A stretch of 64,000 nt of DNA from Coprinopsis marcescibilis (lineage: Eukaryota; Basidiomycota; Agaricomycetes; Agaricales; Psathyrellaceae). The position numbers and the translations under genes were made by a program. The stretch is taken from contig ML210155.1 in the NCBI GenBank assembly GCA_004369085.1, positions 62,001 to 126,000 of the forward strand. The letters run 5' to 3'. The notes beneath the pieces are model-generated. The model did not search any database. It saw nothing but the letters and a program-made list of their open reading frames with translations, and was not told the DNA's origin. This document shows positions 36,428-47,896 of this stretch, in pieces (the stretch's first letter is position 1; each line of letters starts with the position of its first letter).

Positions 36428-36679
36428 CATCTATCTCCAATCTACTATGGCGCTGTTATATACCCTAATTGAGAGTTTTTTGAACTGCAGACTTACACTG
36501 ACCTCCAGCCACTGTATTGAAAGCAACTGCACTCGCTTACAAATGCCCGATCAAACCCCTATCGTGGCGTGATCGTGTGCCCATGATGACAGTCACTCTG
36601 GCCTCTACTAATAGCGAAACGACATGGAGCAACTCTCTTCGCAGACTAATACCCACCTTCACCAGACTACTAGCAGAAC

Positions 36680-38222
36680 ATGGTAGAAATCTCTTCGAGC
36701 ACCAAGTCCTCGACTCCAAGGAAACATATCATTGTTTTAGGGGCGGGTGAGTTCCAACTCGGGGCGTGAACGCTTACTCTGTGGGCGACAGAGACTTACT
36801 GGAATTAAAGGCGTTATCGGATTGACGACAGCTCTGAAGCTGACGGCTAGAGCCGAATATGATGTCCTTCTTCTCTCTGAAATTCTTCCTGGAGATCCCA
36901 AGTCCATAAGATATACAAGCCAATGGGCGGTGTGTACCACAAACTCCTTTTCGCCAGTCGCCGAACTGAATGGTGGTTCAGGGTGCACATCACGTTTACA
37001 GCCAGCAGGATGTTTCAACGAAACATCATAGTGAGACAATCATTGTCGATATTCCCTCCTATGCTCACCAACCCGGCATGTAGAGCTGGAAGAAGTGACG
37101 TTTGAATACATGTGGAAGCTATCCGAGCCAGGCACAGACGCAGAGGAATGTTTCCTCAGAGTGCCGCAAACCGAGTATTTCTTCGACAGTGCAGCTGAAT
37201 CCAGTCCTCTTCGATCCATGCCCGATGTATGTTCCTCGCTCTTCACTATCAGCCGTTCACTCACTGAGAACGCATGCACCCAGTTTAAACATATACCCGA
37301 GCAGTCCCTGGTCCCAGGGGCCAAATCTGGGGTAACGTTCACAACAGTAACAATCGACACGCCTATCTACCTCAACTATCTCTACTCGCACTTCCTTGCC
37401 AAGGGAGGCAAGGTTCTTCGGGCTTCTGTGCAACACATCCACCAAGTGATCGAAGGAGGTGCACGGATTTTTGCCGGAGGAAGCTTGCTCGGATCAGCTG
37501 CAGATCCCCCAGATGCGGTCATAAACTGCACTGGCATAGGGGCGAGGTTCTTGGGCGGCGTGGAGGACAAGACGGTGTATCCTGTCAGAGGGCAAACAGT
37601 GCTGGTGCGCGCTCCGTGGGTTCGCTTTGGACGGACGATATACAAGGATGAGACTGGGGCGCTGACATACATCATCCCGAGACGAAGCAGTGACGTTTGT
37701 ATTTCCACTTTCCGCGATGCCAAGCTGGAACTGATTTTGGGTGCTAGGTCATTGTTGGTGGAACGAGGGTAGCTAATGATTGGTAAACCTTTGCTCCCGT
37801 CTTTTTCCCTTGAATCTGTTTTAACTGTATCGGATGGAAAGGTTCCCCAAACCACGCCCGGAGACAACAGAAGACATCTTGAAGCGCGGACTCGAGCTTT
37901 GTCCTGAACTGGCACCCCCAGAAGTCCGCGCAGAACGTACACCGACGCTAGACGACATTCTTCCTCACGTTGTCGGTGAAGGCTGTGGGCTGCGTCCTGC
38001 GCGAGAGGGAGGCGTTAGGCTGGAAACAGAATGGACAGAAGGCATTGGCCAGCGTGGCATGGTACCGATTATACATAATTATGGGTGAGTGGATCCCGGT
38101 TACTGGCCCCACCCAGCTGATTCTATCCCCTACGCAGACACGGTGGCTCAGGTTTCCAGAGCTCTTGGGGATCTGCAAACGTCGCTCTTGAGCTCCTTGA
38201 GGAGGCGTTGACACAAGTGTGA
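36680..38222 (+). CDS. D-amino-acid oxidase (FAD enzyme), 383 aa, eight exons
   Basis: Exons 36680-36746, 36811-36929, 36982-37030, 37084-37226, 37284-37694, 37748-37782, 37842-38084, 38138-38222. Motifs: FAD-binding IIVLGAGVIGLTTALKL (GxGxxG, residues 21-26), SQWAGAHH, EEVTFEYMWKLSEPG, VTIDTPIYLNYL, VINCTGIGARFLGG, YPVRGQTVLV, YIIPRRSSDVIVGGTR, NDWFPKPRPETTEDIL and HNYGHGGSGFQSSWG. The enzyme oxidises D-amino acids (or D-aspartate) to keto acids, ammonia and hydrogen peroxide. It ends ALTQV, without the peroxisomal SKL-type signal usual in fungal enzymes. The intron at 37227-37283 is 57 nt and stop-free. Substrate choice cannot be told from the sequence. Confidence 0.9.
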
Positions 38223-38516
38223 TCGATAACGGTCAATAAATATACGCAGATGGATCAAGAAGTAACTAAATGTACAACACTGTGTGAGGCAATACTGATA
38301 CATGGTTACTGTGTGCGGCAATACTAATAATACATGGGTATCATCCTGTGGATGTGCTTTTCCTTCTCTTTCTTTGGCTTCAAATACTCTCACACATCAC
38401 CGTCCCCTCCGCGTCCTGCAGGTATATTTTTCAGTTGGTGGGTCCCTGCAGGTCTGGAGGTATACCTAGGCGCGTCGTGAGTAACGTCCGAATGTTGGTT
38501 GGGAAACTAACGGAAC

Positions 38517-39947
38517 CTACGTTCTGGCCAGAGCACTCTCATCTCCTGTAAACAAGAGGCCGTCGTAGACGAGGGCTGCAACCTGTGCACCGAGGATGGG
38601 ACCGAGAATGGGGCACCACAGCCAATATTGACTGTTTATTTATGGTAAGCCACCCAATTCGTCGTGTCAACGCATGGCACATACCTTCTGAAAGTGAAGA
38701 CAGATCCGCCATATCCCGCCATGGCTGTCACAATCCGAGGACCGAGGTCTCTAGCAGGGTTAATCGCGTACGCTGTTCAATGGGACTGGAATCAGCATCC
38801 TCGCCTATCGCTTAACAGACGATCCACACCTACCAGTCTGCATTCCAAAGGATGTTCCGATGCCCAAGACCAGTAAGAACAGGACGAGCGGAGCAAGACC
38901 TGGGGGTGGAGGAATATTCTTCTTGTCGTTCATCGCCAATACCACAAACATCAAGATCACCGCCCCCAGGAACTCGGAGAAGAAGCAAGCAACGCCGCTC
39001 AGATACGCAGCCTAACGGCCGTCGAGGGATCAGTCACTGATTAGGCAATATAACCCCTGATGCAGACAACGCACAGGATAGGTCGCAAACAGGCCTCGAG
39101 TAGCTTCCGTGCGTATATGAATACCTCCTTCGAAGATATTGATAGCTTGGAAATAGTTTCCGTAGACAATGGCAGCTCCGGCTATGCCGCCTAGAAGTTG
39201 TGCAAAGATGTACCCCTGCAGGATAGGAGACGTTTCATCCCGTGCATAAATGGCAAGCAGATCAGATACTCACGGGAACCTTCTTCCATGGGAAGTCTCG
39301 AAACGTAGCAAGCGCAAGTGTCACCTTGTGGTCCAAGACCCAGTCAGCATGGACTCGACACTGGCAATGATTCGATTGACGTGAGACGTACCGCTGGATT
39401 GATGTGGCCGCCAGATATGCCGCCAGATACCCACACGCCCATGGCTGTTCCAATTGCCCATCCAACATTTATCGAGAAGTAATCCTGAACAGCTGACATT
39501 CAGTGGATGCAGGGGATGAGCTGCCGTAAGGACTCAGTACTCACGCCTTGAGGTGAGCTCGCTACCCCTGGGTTTGTCGACAACACAACCTGGCAGTTTA
39601 CCCCATTGCCGAACATAACCAGCATGGCGACCCCTAAAAACTCTGCCACCGGCTCCCGCATCATTTGCCTGATGAGGGAATTGTACATGTTAGTTTGGGG
39701 TTTCTGATGGCCCTCGATGGGGTAGTGGGCGTTAAACGTACCTAAACCTCATCCAGCTTCGTGCACTTGAACGCATCTTGAGAGACGGCAGCTGTTGATG
39801 GTCGGCTAATTCTGGCGCCCCGATTTCCTTTCGCGAGTACTCCCTGTACTCGATTTCCGCACCCTGGTTAAGTTTTATGCTGCTGGAATGGCCGTCAAGT
39901 GACGATGCCGAAGCCGACGCGCCCGCTAGAGATTTCTCTTGCTCCAT
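38517..39947 (-). CDS. Aquaglyceroporin (MIP family channel), about 331 aa, eight exons
   Basis: Exons 39947-39742, 39668-39545, 39484-39392, 39324-39274, 39215-39075, 39011-38834, 38772-38685, 38631-38517. Two pore motifs are present: HINPAVTLA (139-141) and [12 protein letters not shown] (269-271). The Asp after the second NPAR is the mark of glycerol-conducting members (GlpF/Fps1 type). The N-terminus of about 70 residues is hydrophilic with a Ser-rich stretch, then [21 protein letters not shown] opens the first membrane helix. The call of stop at 38517-38519 is uncertain because the sequence there (AC-GTAGGT) could also be a splice donor to a further exon. Confidence 0.9.
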
Positions 39948-40577
39948 GGAATGCTGTAGGGGATTTTCGTTCTGGAGCAGCGAAAGACAAGTTAAAAGGG
40001 AGGAATAAAATCAATCTCTTGATGTCCATTTCGAGGCGATTAAATATTGTGGAGCGGCCCATAGATCTGCAGCTCTCCGCTTTATTGGGCGTGTTCCGCA
40101 CTAGTGTTCCACAAGGACAAAGGGTGCCGCGAGCTCGCGGTACATAGTGGAGTCGTGCGCGGCTAAGAAAGCCGAACCTGAAAGGTCTTGTGGGACTGGA
40201 AGAAGAGCCACGGAACTTGCACAAGACCGTTTGTCAGAGTTCTACGCTCCACTTCGATATGCCAAACCTATATTTATGAGGTAAATATGCTTCTTCCTAA
40301 CGTTACAACAAGATAGCAAAGGAGGATAGATAATCAGTGTCAGCTCTATGGACTGTGGTTTATCGTTAATCGTGGTATGAGTCTAGCAAAGAACACGGGT
40401 ACAAAAGTGGTGGGCGGGACCCGAGGGTATAAACGAGAGTGAGCTGTGAGTTAAATACAATACAACTGCCATTACAGTCTACAGGTCGGAGGACCAGTAG
40501 TTAAAAAGAGGATCATAGGTCGTTAAGTTGATAAAATGGGTCCTGAAATTAGAGCTGATGCGTCATGCAGTCGGACA
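39948..40577. other. Intergenic, nothing recognised
   Basis: Holds the aquaglyceroporin promoter on the left and the 3' flank of the oxysterol-binding gene on the right. A TATA-like TATATTTATGAG lies near 40270. No gene found. Confidence 0.35.
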
Positions 40578-42213
40578 TTATGAAGTGGGTGAAGCGGGGC
40601 CGAGCTGAACTCCCTGGTCAATGCCTTCAATACAGGATCCTGACGTTTCAGCAAGCTCCTCTTCTATAGCCTTCTTCCCCTCCGCAGTGAGGTCAGCGAA
40701 GCCTCTATCCGTATCATTCTCGAAATAGCGGGAAACGAACCTGAACAAGGTTGTGAGCTCCAGTATCCAAATCATTCATAAAAGGAAATACTTACTCTAC
40801 ACCCTTCCGCTTCCTTTCAGCAGCTTCATCACGCTGTCTCTGTTCAATGACATGCTTCTCCCTCGTTGCATCGGAATATTCCTTGTTGATCAATTTGTCG
40901 GTAACCGTTTTCCAGAGTTTTCGGCTCTCTTGGGGCAGTTGTTTATCCACAGGCCTAACCTCCTTCTCCAGTACTTGCAGAGAGTCAAGGTCGATGAGCG
41001 GCTGCCATTCTTCGTCACTAGAGCGCAAAACATCAGCTTTACTAACACTGGCAGCGGGCAGTATGGGGGTCGGAAGTTGAGCATGAGAAGGGTTGGGGGA
41101 CGATGCTGCCGTTGATGTGGTTTGTGGGTACGACAGAATTCCGACACGCTTCCACCGGACCTTCCCTCTCCAACAACCATCGAGGACGGCTGCAACACGA
41201 TTATGGGGTACCTGCCTCACTTTGGTCCATTGTGCGATTTGGTTGGAGTCGTCCGAGTCGTAGACAACGTGGATAACGCCCTCTATGAGGTAGTGTGCTC
41301 TGCCAAGCCATGATTCCTCCTTGTATTCCACAATGGTTCGATACGACGAGTGGGCGTCCCGTTTACAGGTAATGATCATCGAGTCGCTCAGGGTCACGTA
41401 GAAAGAACCCCTGAGTATGCCATTGACATGCGCAGTGATATGGCTGATGTGGTAGGACTCGCCGGCGCCTGGTCCACCGTTGAGTGAGATGAAGATGCCC
41501 TTGGTAAATTGTCCTGGGCTAATGCGAACAGTGGCCGAACCGGTGACTTTGGCGACGATTTGGTCTATCCCCTTCATCTCGATGTGCTTGGAAGGGCACG
41601 AGGCGTAAAAGGCGGAAACCGGTGGATGATGGGAGATTTGTTCTGTCAGATAGACCACCCTGGTACGTGTATCCTGCGAGCTGGTGGTAAAGGAAGTTGC
41701 GGGTGTCGATGATGTTTGCTTGGTAGATGAGGGCAGGTTGGAGGTGGAGGAGGACCCAGCGCTCAGGTCAGAGGACTGACCGCTGCGGACACTGACCCTA
41801 TCCGCATCATGCTCCTCCTGTAAGGATGCGGGTACAACATCCCAATGAGCCCTAAAGTGTTCTCCAAGAACCGAGTTGTATGGTTTAATGACCCTCCCGT
41901 GAACATGCCTGAGATCTTTGGTGAACGCGAAGCGTATCACCGCCAACATCCGCTCAAAAGGGTCATTCGAGTCGTTAATGGCCGCGAAAAAGTCGGCCCT
42001 GTCCAGGTAATGCCAGTACTCGAGGTTGGGAATGGGCTCGAGGAGGGATGCCGGCAGTGAGATTCGCATTGTCGCAATATCCTTGACGCCGAAGCACTTC
42101 TTGACCAGCTGGATGATCATCTTGAGCTTGCCGCTCTCTCCTTGGTCGGTGCTGTCTGGGACAGAAATGGCGGCATCCTCTGTATGGGTAGCTTCATGAG
42201 ACTTTGAGCTCAT
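40578..42213 (-). CDS. Short oxysterol-binding protein (ORP/Osh), 526 aa, two exons
   Basis: Exons 42213-40796 and 40740-40578. The signature EQISHHPPVSAF (near residue 200), preceded by KPYNSVLGEHF and followed by GVIHVVYDSDD, identifies the lipid-binding ORD fold. There is no PH domain or ankyrin repeat, as in yeast Osh4-7. Such proteins exchange sterols and phosphoinositides between membranes. A Ser/Thr-rich insert (about 140-190) lies between the KPYN motif and the signature, and another near residue 380. I chose the ATG at 42213; an in-frame ATG at 42390 would add a 59-residue basic leader with no family likeness. Confidence 0.93.
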
Positions 42214-43440
42214 GACGGGCGACGACGACGACGATAATCGGAAGGAAGACAAAAACAGTGGCCACCGCCGCGCCTGCAGTGCACAGATATCCGCCGATGG
42301 GCCGTGGGAACCGTTTGATCGCTCGGCTTGGCTCGGCGGTGTGGGGCGATGGGGTCCTTGGCAAAAGGCCAGCCTCCAGTCCACGCCCACTGGCTACTGG
42401 TATAACAACTGTGCATACTTAATACATTTCAGACACTGCGGTCACTGCCGTCATCACACAATGTTCTGAGGAGATATCGGTGCGTATTTTAGGCAATTTG
42501 ATTCCGCGGGTGCATCGAAGCCAAGTCCGAAGCTTCTGCTTGCTTCGATGACCAGTGTGGTTGACGGAGAGATGGTTGACATCGTGTCACCAAAGCAATC
42601 GCCTAGTATAGCTGGGCCAGTAGTAGGTCGATGATATGTTGAGAATCCCCTCCGTTTGTGGGGGGGTATCCATCTGCGTAATTCAGCAAGTGATGTTAGA
42701 TTCTTGCTTTAATACTTGTAGACACTCTATCCCTCCAACCGGCTACGGAGTGCTGACTGTGTCCCAATGATGTTGTGCTACGCAGGCGCCCAGTCCACCT
42801 GGTGTCTTTATCAGTGATATTTGAGTGCAGACTCGAGGGCTTTTGGAAGGGCGTCTGGAAGTTCGCGTTTGTGGGGCAGCACACTCGCATTGTGACTCGT
42901 GAGGGCAGAGCTGTCATGATATGTGAAAGTCAGCTCTCTGTGAAACTGAGGGGCCAGCTCGGGAAACCAAGTGCTCTTGTACAACTTGGCGTGTATTGTT
43001 GGGAATTTGTGATCATAGCGAACAACTTGGCGAGCCTGGCTTCCATTGAGAAGAGCGCGCCCATTGATCGCTTGAAGCGCCTGCACCTATCGAGTGACAG
43101 TAACTTGAAGATTCATGGTTTCAGCAAGGTTCAGACGACATTCTAAGACACATTTGTATAGGCCAGTACAGGATCTAATCACTTTTGTAGCTTATACTAT
43201 AGCTAGGGCAATATAGTATCTGGTTTAACTATGTAGTAAACTCATCAGCAAAACGGTAGGTTTCTTACTTTATATTGCACATATTGCAATTGTAAACGTT
43301 TGCAGTAAGATAATGGTATGCTGCAATAAACCTGGCTATGCTACAACTATTGCAGCATAATTGCAAGGTTGTTTAATCCTACAATTTTCGTACAAGATAA
43401 GATCAAGGTAGTGGATGATGTAGAATTCCGCCAGACGTCG
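42214..43440. other. Intergenic; possible unrecognised minus-strand gene fragment at 42811-43086
   Basis: The minus strand at 43086-42811 reads a 91-residue frame with a non-random look (RYDHKFPTIHAKLYKSTWF, LPDALPKALESALKYH), yet I know no family and could not extend it across introns. The plus strand at 42775-43146 is open for 123 codons over the same bases. Only one, or neither, can be real. From 43150 on, the DNA is AT-rich with repeated TTGCA/TGCAA words (43270-43380). Confidence 0.3.
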
Positions 43441-43485
43441 TCAGACTCAGTGTTGGACGGTCACTGACCAAGATGACTTTTATGC

Positions 43486-43551
43486 GACCGGTCAGTGACC
43501 AGCCAGTGACCAGCCAGTGACCGGTCAGTGACCAGTCAGTGACCAGTCACC
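43486..43551. repeat. 11-bp tandem repeat, six units
   Basis: Six units of GACCAGTCAGT-type (GACC-GG/AG-T/C-CAGT) run head to tail. The same word, as GGTCACTGACC or CAGTGACC, recurs outside the array near 43457, 43576, 43678 and 43718-43740, in both orientations. The unit is close to palindromic. The cluster spans about 43450-43745. Confidence 0.85.
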
Positions 43552-43760
43552 TTACTAAGCTGACCAGGTCACTACCTTTATCTACCTTGTGTGTCCTTAT
43601 CATATCTTAATTGAGCCCGAATTGTTGTCAAATCCGTCATCGGAACGGTGTAGTGAAATTCAGGCCATTGTGTCCAGTCAATGACCGACACTGTCCATTT
43701 TCGGTGACTCTCGCGTTGGTCACTGACCAGTCACTGACCCGCACAACGCTGGTTGTCAGA

Positions 43761-44605
43761 CCAGGAATCAGCGCGACTCGCTGCCAACTGCCAACGCCTC
43801 GTTTCACCCTTTCCGGCTCCTCCCCCCTACTTGTAAAATGTTGTTTGGTGCTGTCTGGTGAGTTCTCATTTCAATTCAGTACAACAAACACGCCGCAGAA
43901 ACGCTGTCCTTTGGAATGTGGGCTACCACATTTTCCATCGGTGGATTAGTTCATACGAGAGTATGGTCTATTTCTTTAATATTTGTAGATACATCGTATC
44001 GCTAACCCCGGGCTGTTGACTGTCTGCGTTTACTCGGTCCACTGAGCGTTGCCATTAGTGATTCTCCATTACAAAAACATCTTGAGGACATGTGGAAGGA
44101 GGTTGTTGTGCATGGTGTGTGCATGTGCATGTGGATGGTATATGAGAGATAGCAGTGTATGCTATGGCTTCGTAAGTTTTAACTTGGAGTCTTGGACACG
44201 ACTGCTGATACCTGCATACCCACACCTGGCACACACTGGAGTTACGGGGACACCTTCTCCAAGCTTCTGTAATCGGGCGTATGCAGACGTACCGACGAGG
44301 AATGCGATGATCGAATACTTTACAGCTTAGAAAACCGACACAGCGAAAGTATATAAATATGAGCAGAGAGCGAATCTATCCCTGGTAAAGACGGAAAATA
44401 AACGACGAGTGGGACGAGAGTTTAGAAAGACGAGCTGAAAGCTTAGTTGATGCGCAGAAATAGGGACAGAGAGGTATTGGTACCAATACACAATAAAAAG
44501 AGAAACGGCAGGCGCCCGCCTTCTGTTTAGGCGCTTCTGCATTTGAGGACCATTGATCTGAATCGCATGACGACCCGGTAGGTCCACCACGACTCTATTA
44601 TCATC
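43761..44605. other. Intergenic, nothing recognised
   Basis: No gene supported. A short GTGCATGTG-type low-complexity patch is at 44108-44135. The DNA leads up to the tRNA gene. Confidence 0.35.
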
Positions 44606-44703
44606 GGTCCAATGGTCTAGTGGTTATGATTTCTGTCTCACATTCGGGGTTTCCCGCAATTCGAGTCTCACAGAAGGTCTCCAGTTCGATCCTGGATTGG
44701 ACC
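44606..44703 (+). tRNA. tRNA-Glu (anticodon CUC) with a 30-nt intron
   Basis: The acceptor stem GGTCCAA (44606-44612) pairs with TTGGACC (44697-44703). TGGTCTAGTGGTTATGAT gives the box A and D arm typical of tRNA-Glu. The anticodon arm TTTCT-GTCTCAC-AGAAG has U33 and anticodon CTC. A 30-nt intron (about 44642-44671) sits after position 37, the canonical site. The T arm is TCCAG-TTCGATC-CTGGA. The acceptor stem differs from the common TCCGATA of tRNA-Glu, so identity rests on the anticodon and D arm. Confidence 0.88.
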
Positions 44704-44706
44704 AAC

Positions 44707-44711
44707 TTTTT
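44707..44711 (+). terminator. Pol III terminator of tRNA-Glu
   Basis: A run of five T follows the tRNA 3' end by three bases, as expected for RNA polymerase III termination. Confidence 0.7.
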
Positions 44712-45251
44712 GGTTTTCTTGAGATTCTTGCGTGGTTCATTTCTTTCTCGAGTGTATTCTTTCCTTGGAGACCGAAAACTCTTCTCTTACAAGAGGAAAG
44801 TAGACCAAAACCATATAAGTTAAATTTATTACTTTAAAAATTCGGGAAACTAAAAGCAACACTAAAGGTACAAGCAGCTGTTAGTCAAAGCGAAAAATGG
44901 ACAGCGAAACAGAGTCTATCAGAACAGCAGCGGACACGGAACAGTGCTATGTACATAAAACACGGGTACGTATTCAAAACAACTAGACTTAAAACAACAG
45001 GCAATCAATCCAGAACATGGGATATATCGACGTTACTCAAAAAGGCCGACCATCCAAGGAAAGCACCAGAAACAGGTTATGTAGCTGGGCAACTGTGAAA
45101 GACCGGACCAAGTGAAAAGAACTTGAATAAGCAGGTATAACAGCATTTGGGTGATGATAGAGTGGGTGAAAGGAAAAGGTATGTGTCGCAAGGCAAGGTA
45201 TCCGTATCGCGACGCAACGCCCACGAAACCAGAGGGGTATAGGTTTGCCGT
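44712..45251. other. Intergenic, nothing recognised
   Basis: About 540 bp downstream of the tRNA and of the PARP-finger gene 3' end. Rather AT-rich; no gene seen. Confidence 0.35.
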
Positions 45252-47336
45252 TTAATCTTCGCCCTCGTCTTCTTCGGCAGCCTCTTCCTCAACAGCGGCA
45301 GCTTTCGCCTTCTTTGCCTTTGCCGCAGTGGGTTTAGCCTTCTTGGACGCTGGCTTAACTACGGCAGTTTTCGAGGGGGGCGCACGCTAGATGAATTCAA
45401 ATTGTGATCAGAACGGCCTACAAGCAAATAAATGTATTTTCTTACCTTGCGTTTCCTTCCAGTTTCCTCTTCGTCGTCACCTTCAGGAGCGGCTTCAGCA
45501 GTCGCATCCGCCATCTCGGCGTCCTCGTCCTTGGCCTGTGCATAACATCATGAATCAACTTGTTCGCATAGCCAAATACCAATGAAAACTGGTTCGACGT
45601 CGGCGCAGACTTACAGCTTTCTTGGCAGGGGCAGCCTTCTTCTTTGGCTCCGCCTTTGCCTTTTCCTTCTTCTCAGAAACAGGCTTCTTAGCAGGAGCCT
45701 TCTTTTTCGGTTTAGGCTCCTCTTCCTCTTCATCGAGCTCATCTTGCTCGTCTTCAGAGGCCTTCACCTCAGCCAACGCTTTGCTAAAATCTTCGCCCGA
45801 CTCTTCGTCGTCACCCGCCTACAAGCAGCGGTCAATCTCACATATACCTGACACAGATCCAAGTAATGTACGCACCTTCTTCTTGGGGGCACGTTTCTTG
45901 GGCGCTGCCTTTTCTTTAGCAGGAGCCTTGGCCGGAGCCTTCTTGGGAGCAGCGGCTTTCTTTGCGGGAGCCTTGGGCGCGGCCTCAGCTTCCTCTTCAT
46001 CATCGTCGACAACTTCAGCCTTTGATTTCTAGATAACAAAATGTCGTCCACAATTAACCTCACACTCGGTTTAAAGTAGGATGAATACCACGACGAACCT
46101 TGGAGCGTGGCTTAGCAGGAGCCTTCTTCTTCTTAGCCTCCGCTTCGGAAGGTTCACCCTCATCCTCAGTCACAGTGGCCTTGGCTTTCTGTGAGATTGG
46201 CGTTGACCATTAACATCGTGCGTAGGGTTATCAACGGAGAAATGAAACGTACAGCAGCAGCCTTGGAGCGGGGCTTAGCAGGGGCCTTCTTCTTGGGTTC
46301 GGCTTCAGATGGCTCTGCATTATCCTCAGCACCGCTGGTTGGCTCCGCCTTTTTCTGCAATGTCAAAAATTAGGATTGGGAAGGGAAGAAGGATATCGAG
46401 TGGCATACCTTGGTGGCACGGGGCTTAGCGGGAGCCTTCTTTTTGGGCTTCTCCTCCTCCTTTTCCTCCTCCTCAGTGTCCTCGTTATCTTCCTCAGCAG
46501 CCTTCTTCTACAAGTCGGGCAAGTTTAGCATGTCCCACAACCATACGAAGAGTCCCAACGACAAGACATACCTTGGACTTGGCCGGAGCTTTCTTCTTGG
46601 GCTTTTCAGCGGGCTCCTCTGGCTCCTCATCGTCCTCCTCGTCAGCCTTCTTCTTCTTGGGTGCGCGCTTCTTCTTGACGGGCTCTTCCTCAGCCTCCTC
46701 CGCGGTCTTGGGGAGCTGGTTCGCAGTGAGGTCGGCGTCATCGACCTGCCCGTCCTGCCACGCTTTCCGAATCTTAGCCTGGTCCTCTGGCTTCAAATCC
46801 GCAAACCCGTCAAGATCCTCCGCATTCTCGATGCTCTTCTTCACGTTCTCGAAAATCTTCTTCGTGACGCAGCCCCAGTGTCTCCATTGGCTGTTGCCAT
46901 TGCCCCCCGAGCCACAGCGACGACGAGCAAAAAGGATTGGGAGGAAGGAGGTGCAAGAGGTAATGTCAGAATGCTGAACGATAGCAAACCCCCAAACAGG
47001 CGCGGTTAGGCGTGACTTACAAAGCCGAATTGCCCTGTATCTCAACCACAGTTCCAAAGCGCAGTTCGCCCTTAGCGATCTTGGTACCTAGAAGGCGGTG
47101 GGTTAATTTGGATGAGCGTTCAGGTTTTTGAAATAAAAAAAGAGGGGAAAGCGCGAGGACAAAACTCACCTGCACATGGCTTCGGACCTGCATAGCACCG
47201 ACATCAAGTTGAACATCCAACAAAACACACACCCGTGAGGATTAGCACTGAATTTCACGGACAATAAAATATGCCACTGACCTTTGCAACCAGCTCTGCT
47301 GCTGCTAGAGTATTCAATGCGGTATCCACCTGGCAT
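45252..47336 (-). CDS. PARP-type zinc-finger protein with Lys/Ala/Glu-rich tail, 443 aa, eleven exons
   Basis: Exons 47336-47282, 47187-47170, 47087-47021, 46890-46572, 46507-46409, 46354-46253, 46188-46099, 46028-45876, 45818-45615, 45535-45446, 45386-45252. The N-terminal 90 residues, with YRIEYSSSSRAGCKGPKPC, GELRFGTVVEIQG and WRHWGCVTKKIFENVK, form a PARP-type zinc finger (Cys-Cys-His-Cys), known from PARP and DNA ligase III to bind DNA ends and nicks. No catalytic ADP-ribosyl or ligase domain follows. Instead there is an acidic-basic tail of repeated KKKAPAKPRSK-like blocks, histone-H1-like. Exon 2 is 18 nt. Six successive tail exons are phase-0 multiples of three. A role in chromatin or DNA-damage binding is inference. 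Confidence 0.88.
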
Positions 47337-47896
47337 ATCTCTTGGGGAGAGGCGAGAATAGGTGGGTAGGTTGGTGGGGCGGGGAAGAAAGGGAAATGGG
47401 AACGCGAGCAAGACTAGGCTGTTCGCGGCAACCCTTGTCCAGGGTCTCCACCTTTGAAAGTCCGCTCTACACACATCATCACAGAATTCATCGCTTTGAC
47501 GCAGAGATTATACATGTGTATAGAGTATCTATGACAAGAGGAGTGTGTTTTGCATCGCTATGTCGTGTCCGTGTCTAAGGTATATATTTAAGTTAGGTAT
47601 TAGCGACGGCTGCACGTCGCAAGGGTGGAGGAGCGGCAGCAAGGTTGGTACACAGACCCCACTCGATTTTGATATCTCGCTCTCTCTCGCTCTCGGTTGG
47701 ATGAAGCTGGGTCAGGCTTGGTGTGTGGAAGATAGGGAGACCAAAAACCCAAATATACAATATGTGGCTCGAAAATTTCCCCGATAGAATAATGATAAAG
47801 CTGCGACCACGGTCAACATGAACACGGACAAAAGAAGAAAAGAAGGGTGAACAAAGGAGGCGAGAGGGAACGCGTAACCAAAATCAGCTCCCTATC
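47337..47896. other. PARP-finger gene promoter region and NIPA 3' flank
   Basis: Contains the promoter of the minus-strand PARP-finger gene on the left. A CTCTCTCTCGCTCTCGG low-complexity patch is at 47678-47697. No gene seen. Confidence 0.35.

Noticed and set aside
42775..43146. 123-codon plus-strand frame, possible gene
   Set aside because: An equally good frame lies antisense over the same bases; neither has a recognisable family, so I kept only a low-confidence note.
43450..43745. CRISPR-like array
   Set aside because: The units are 11 bp and contiguous without spacers, and the genome is eukaryotic.
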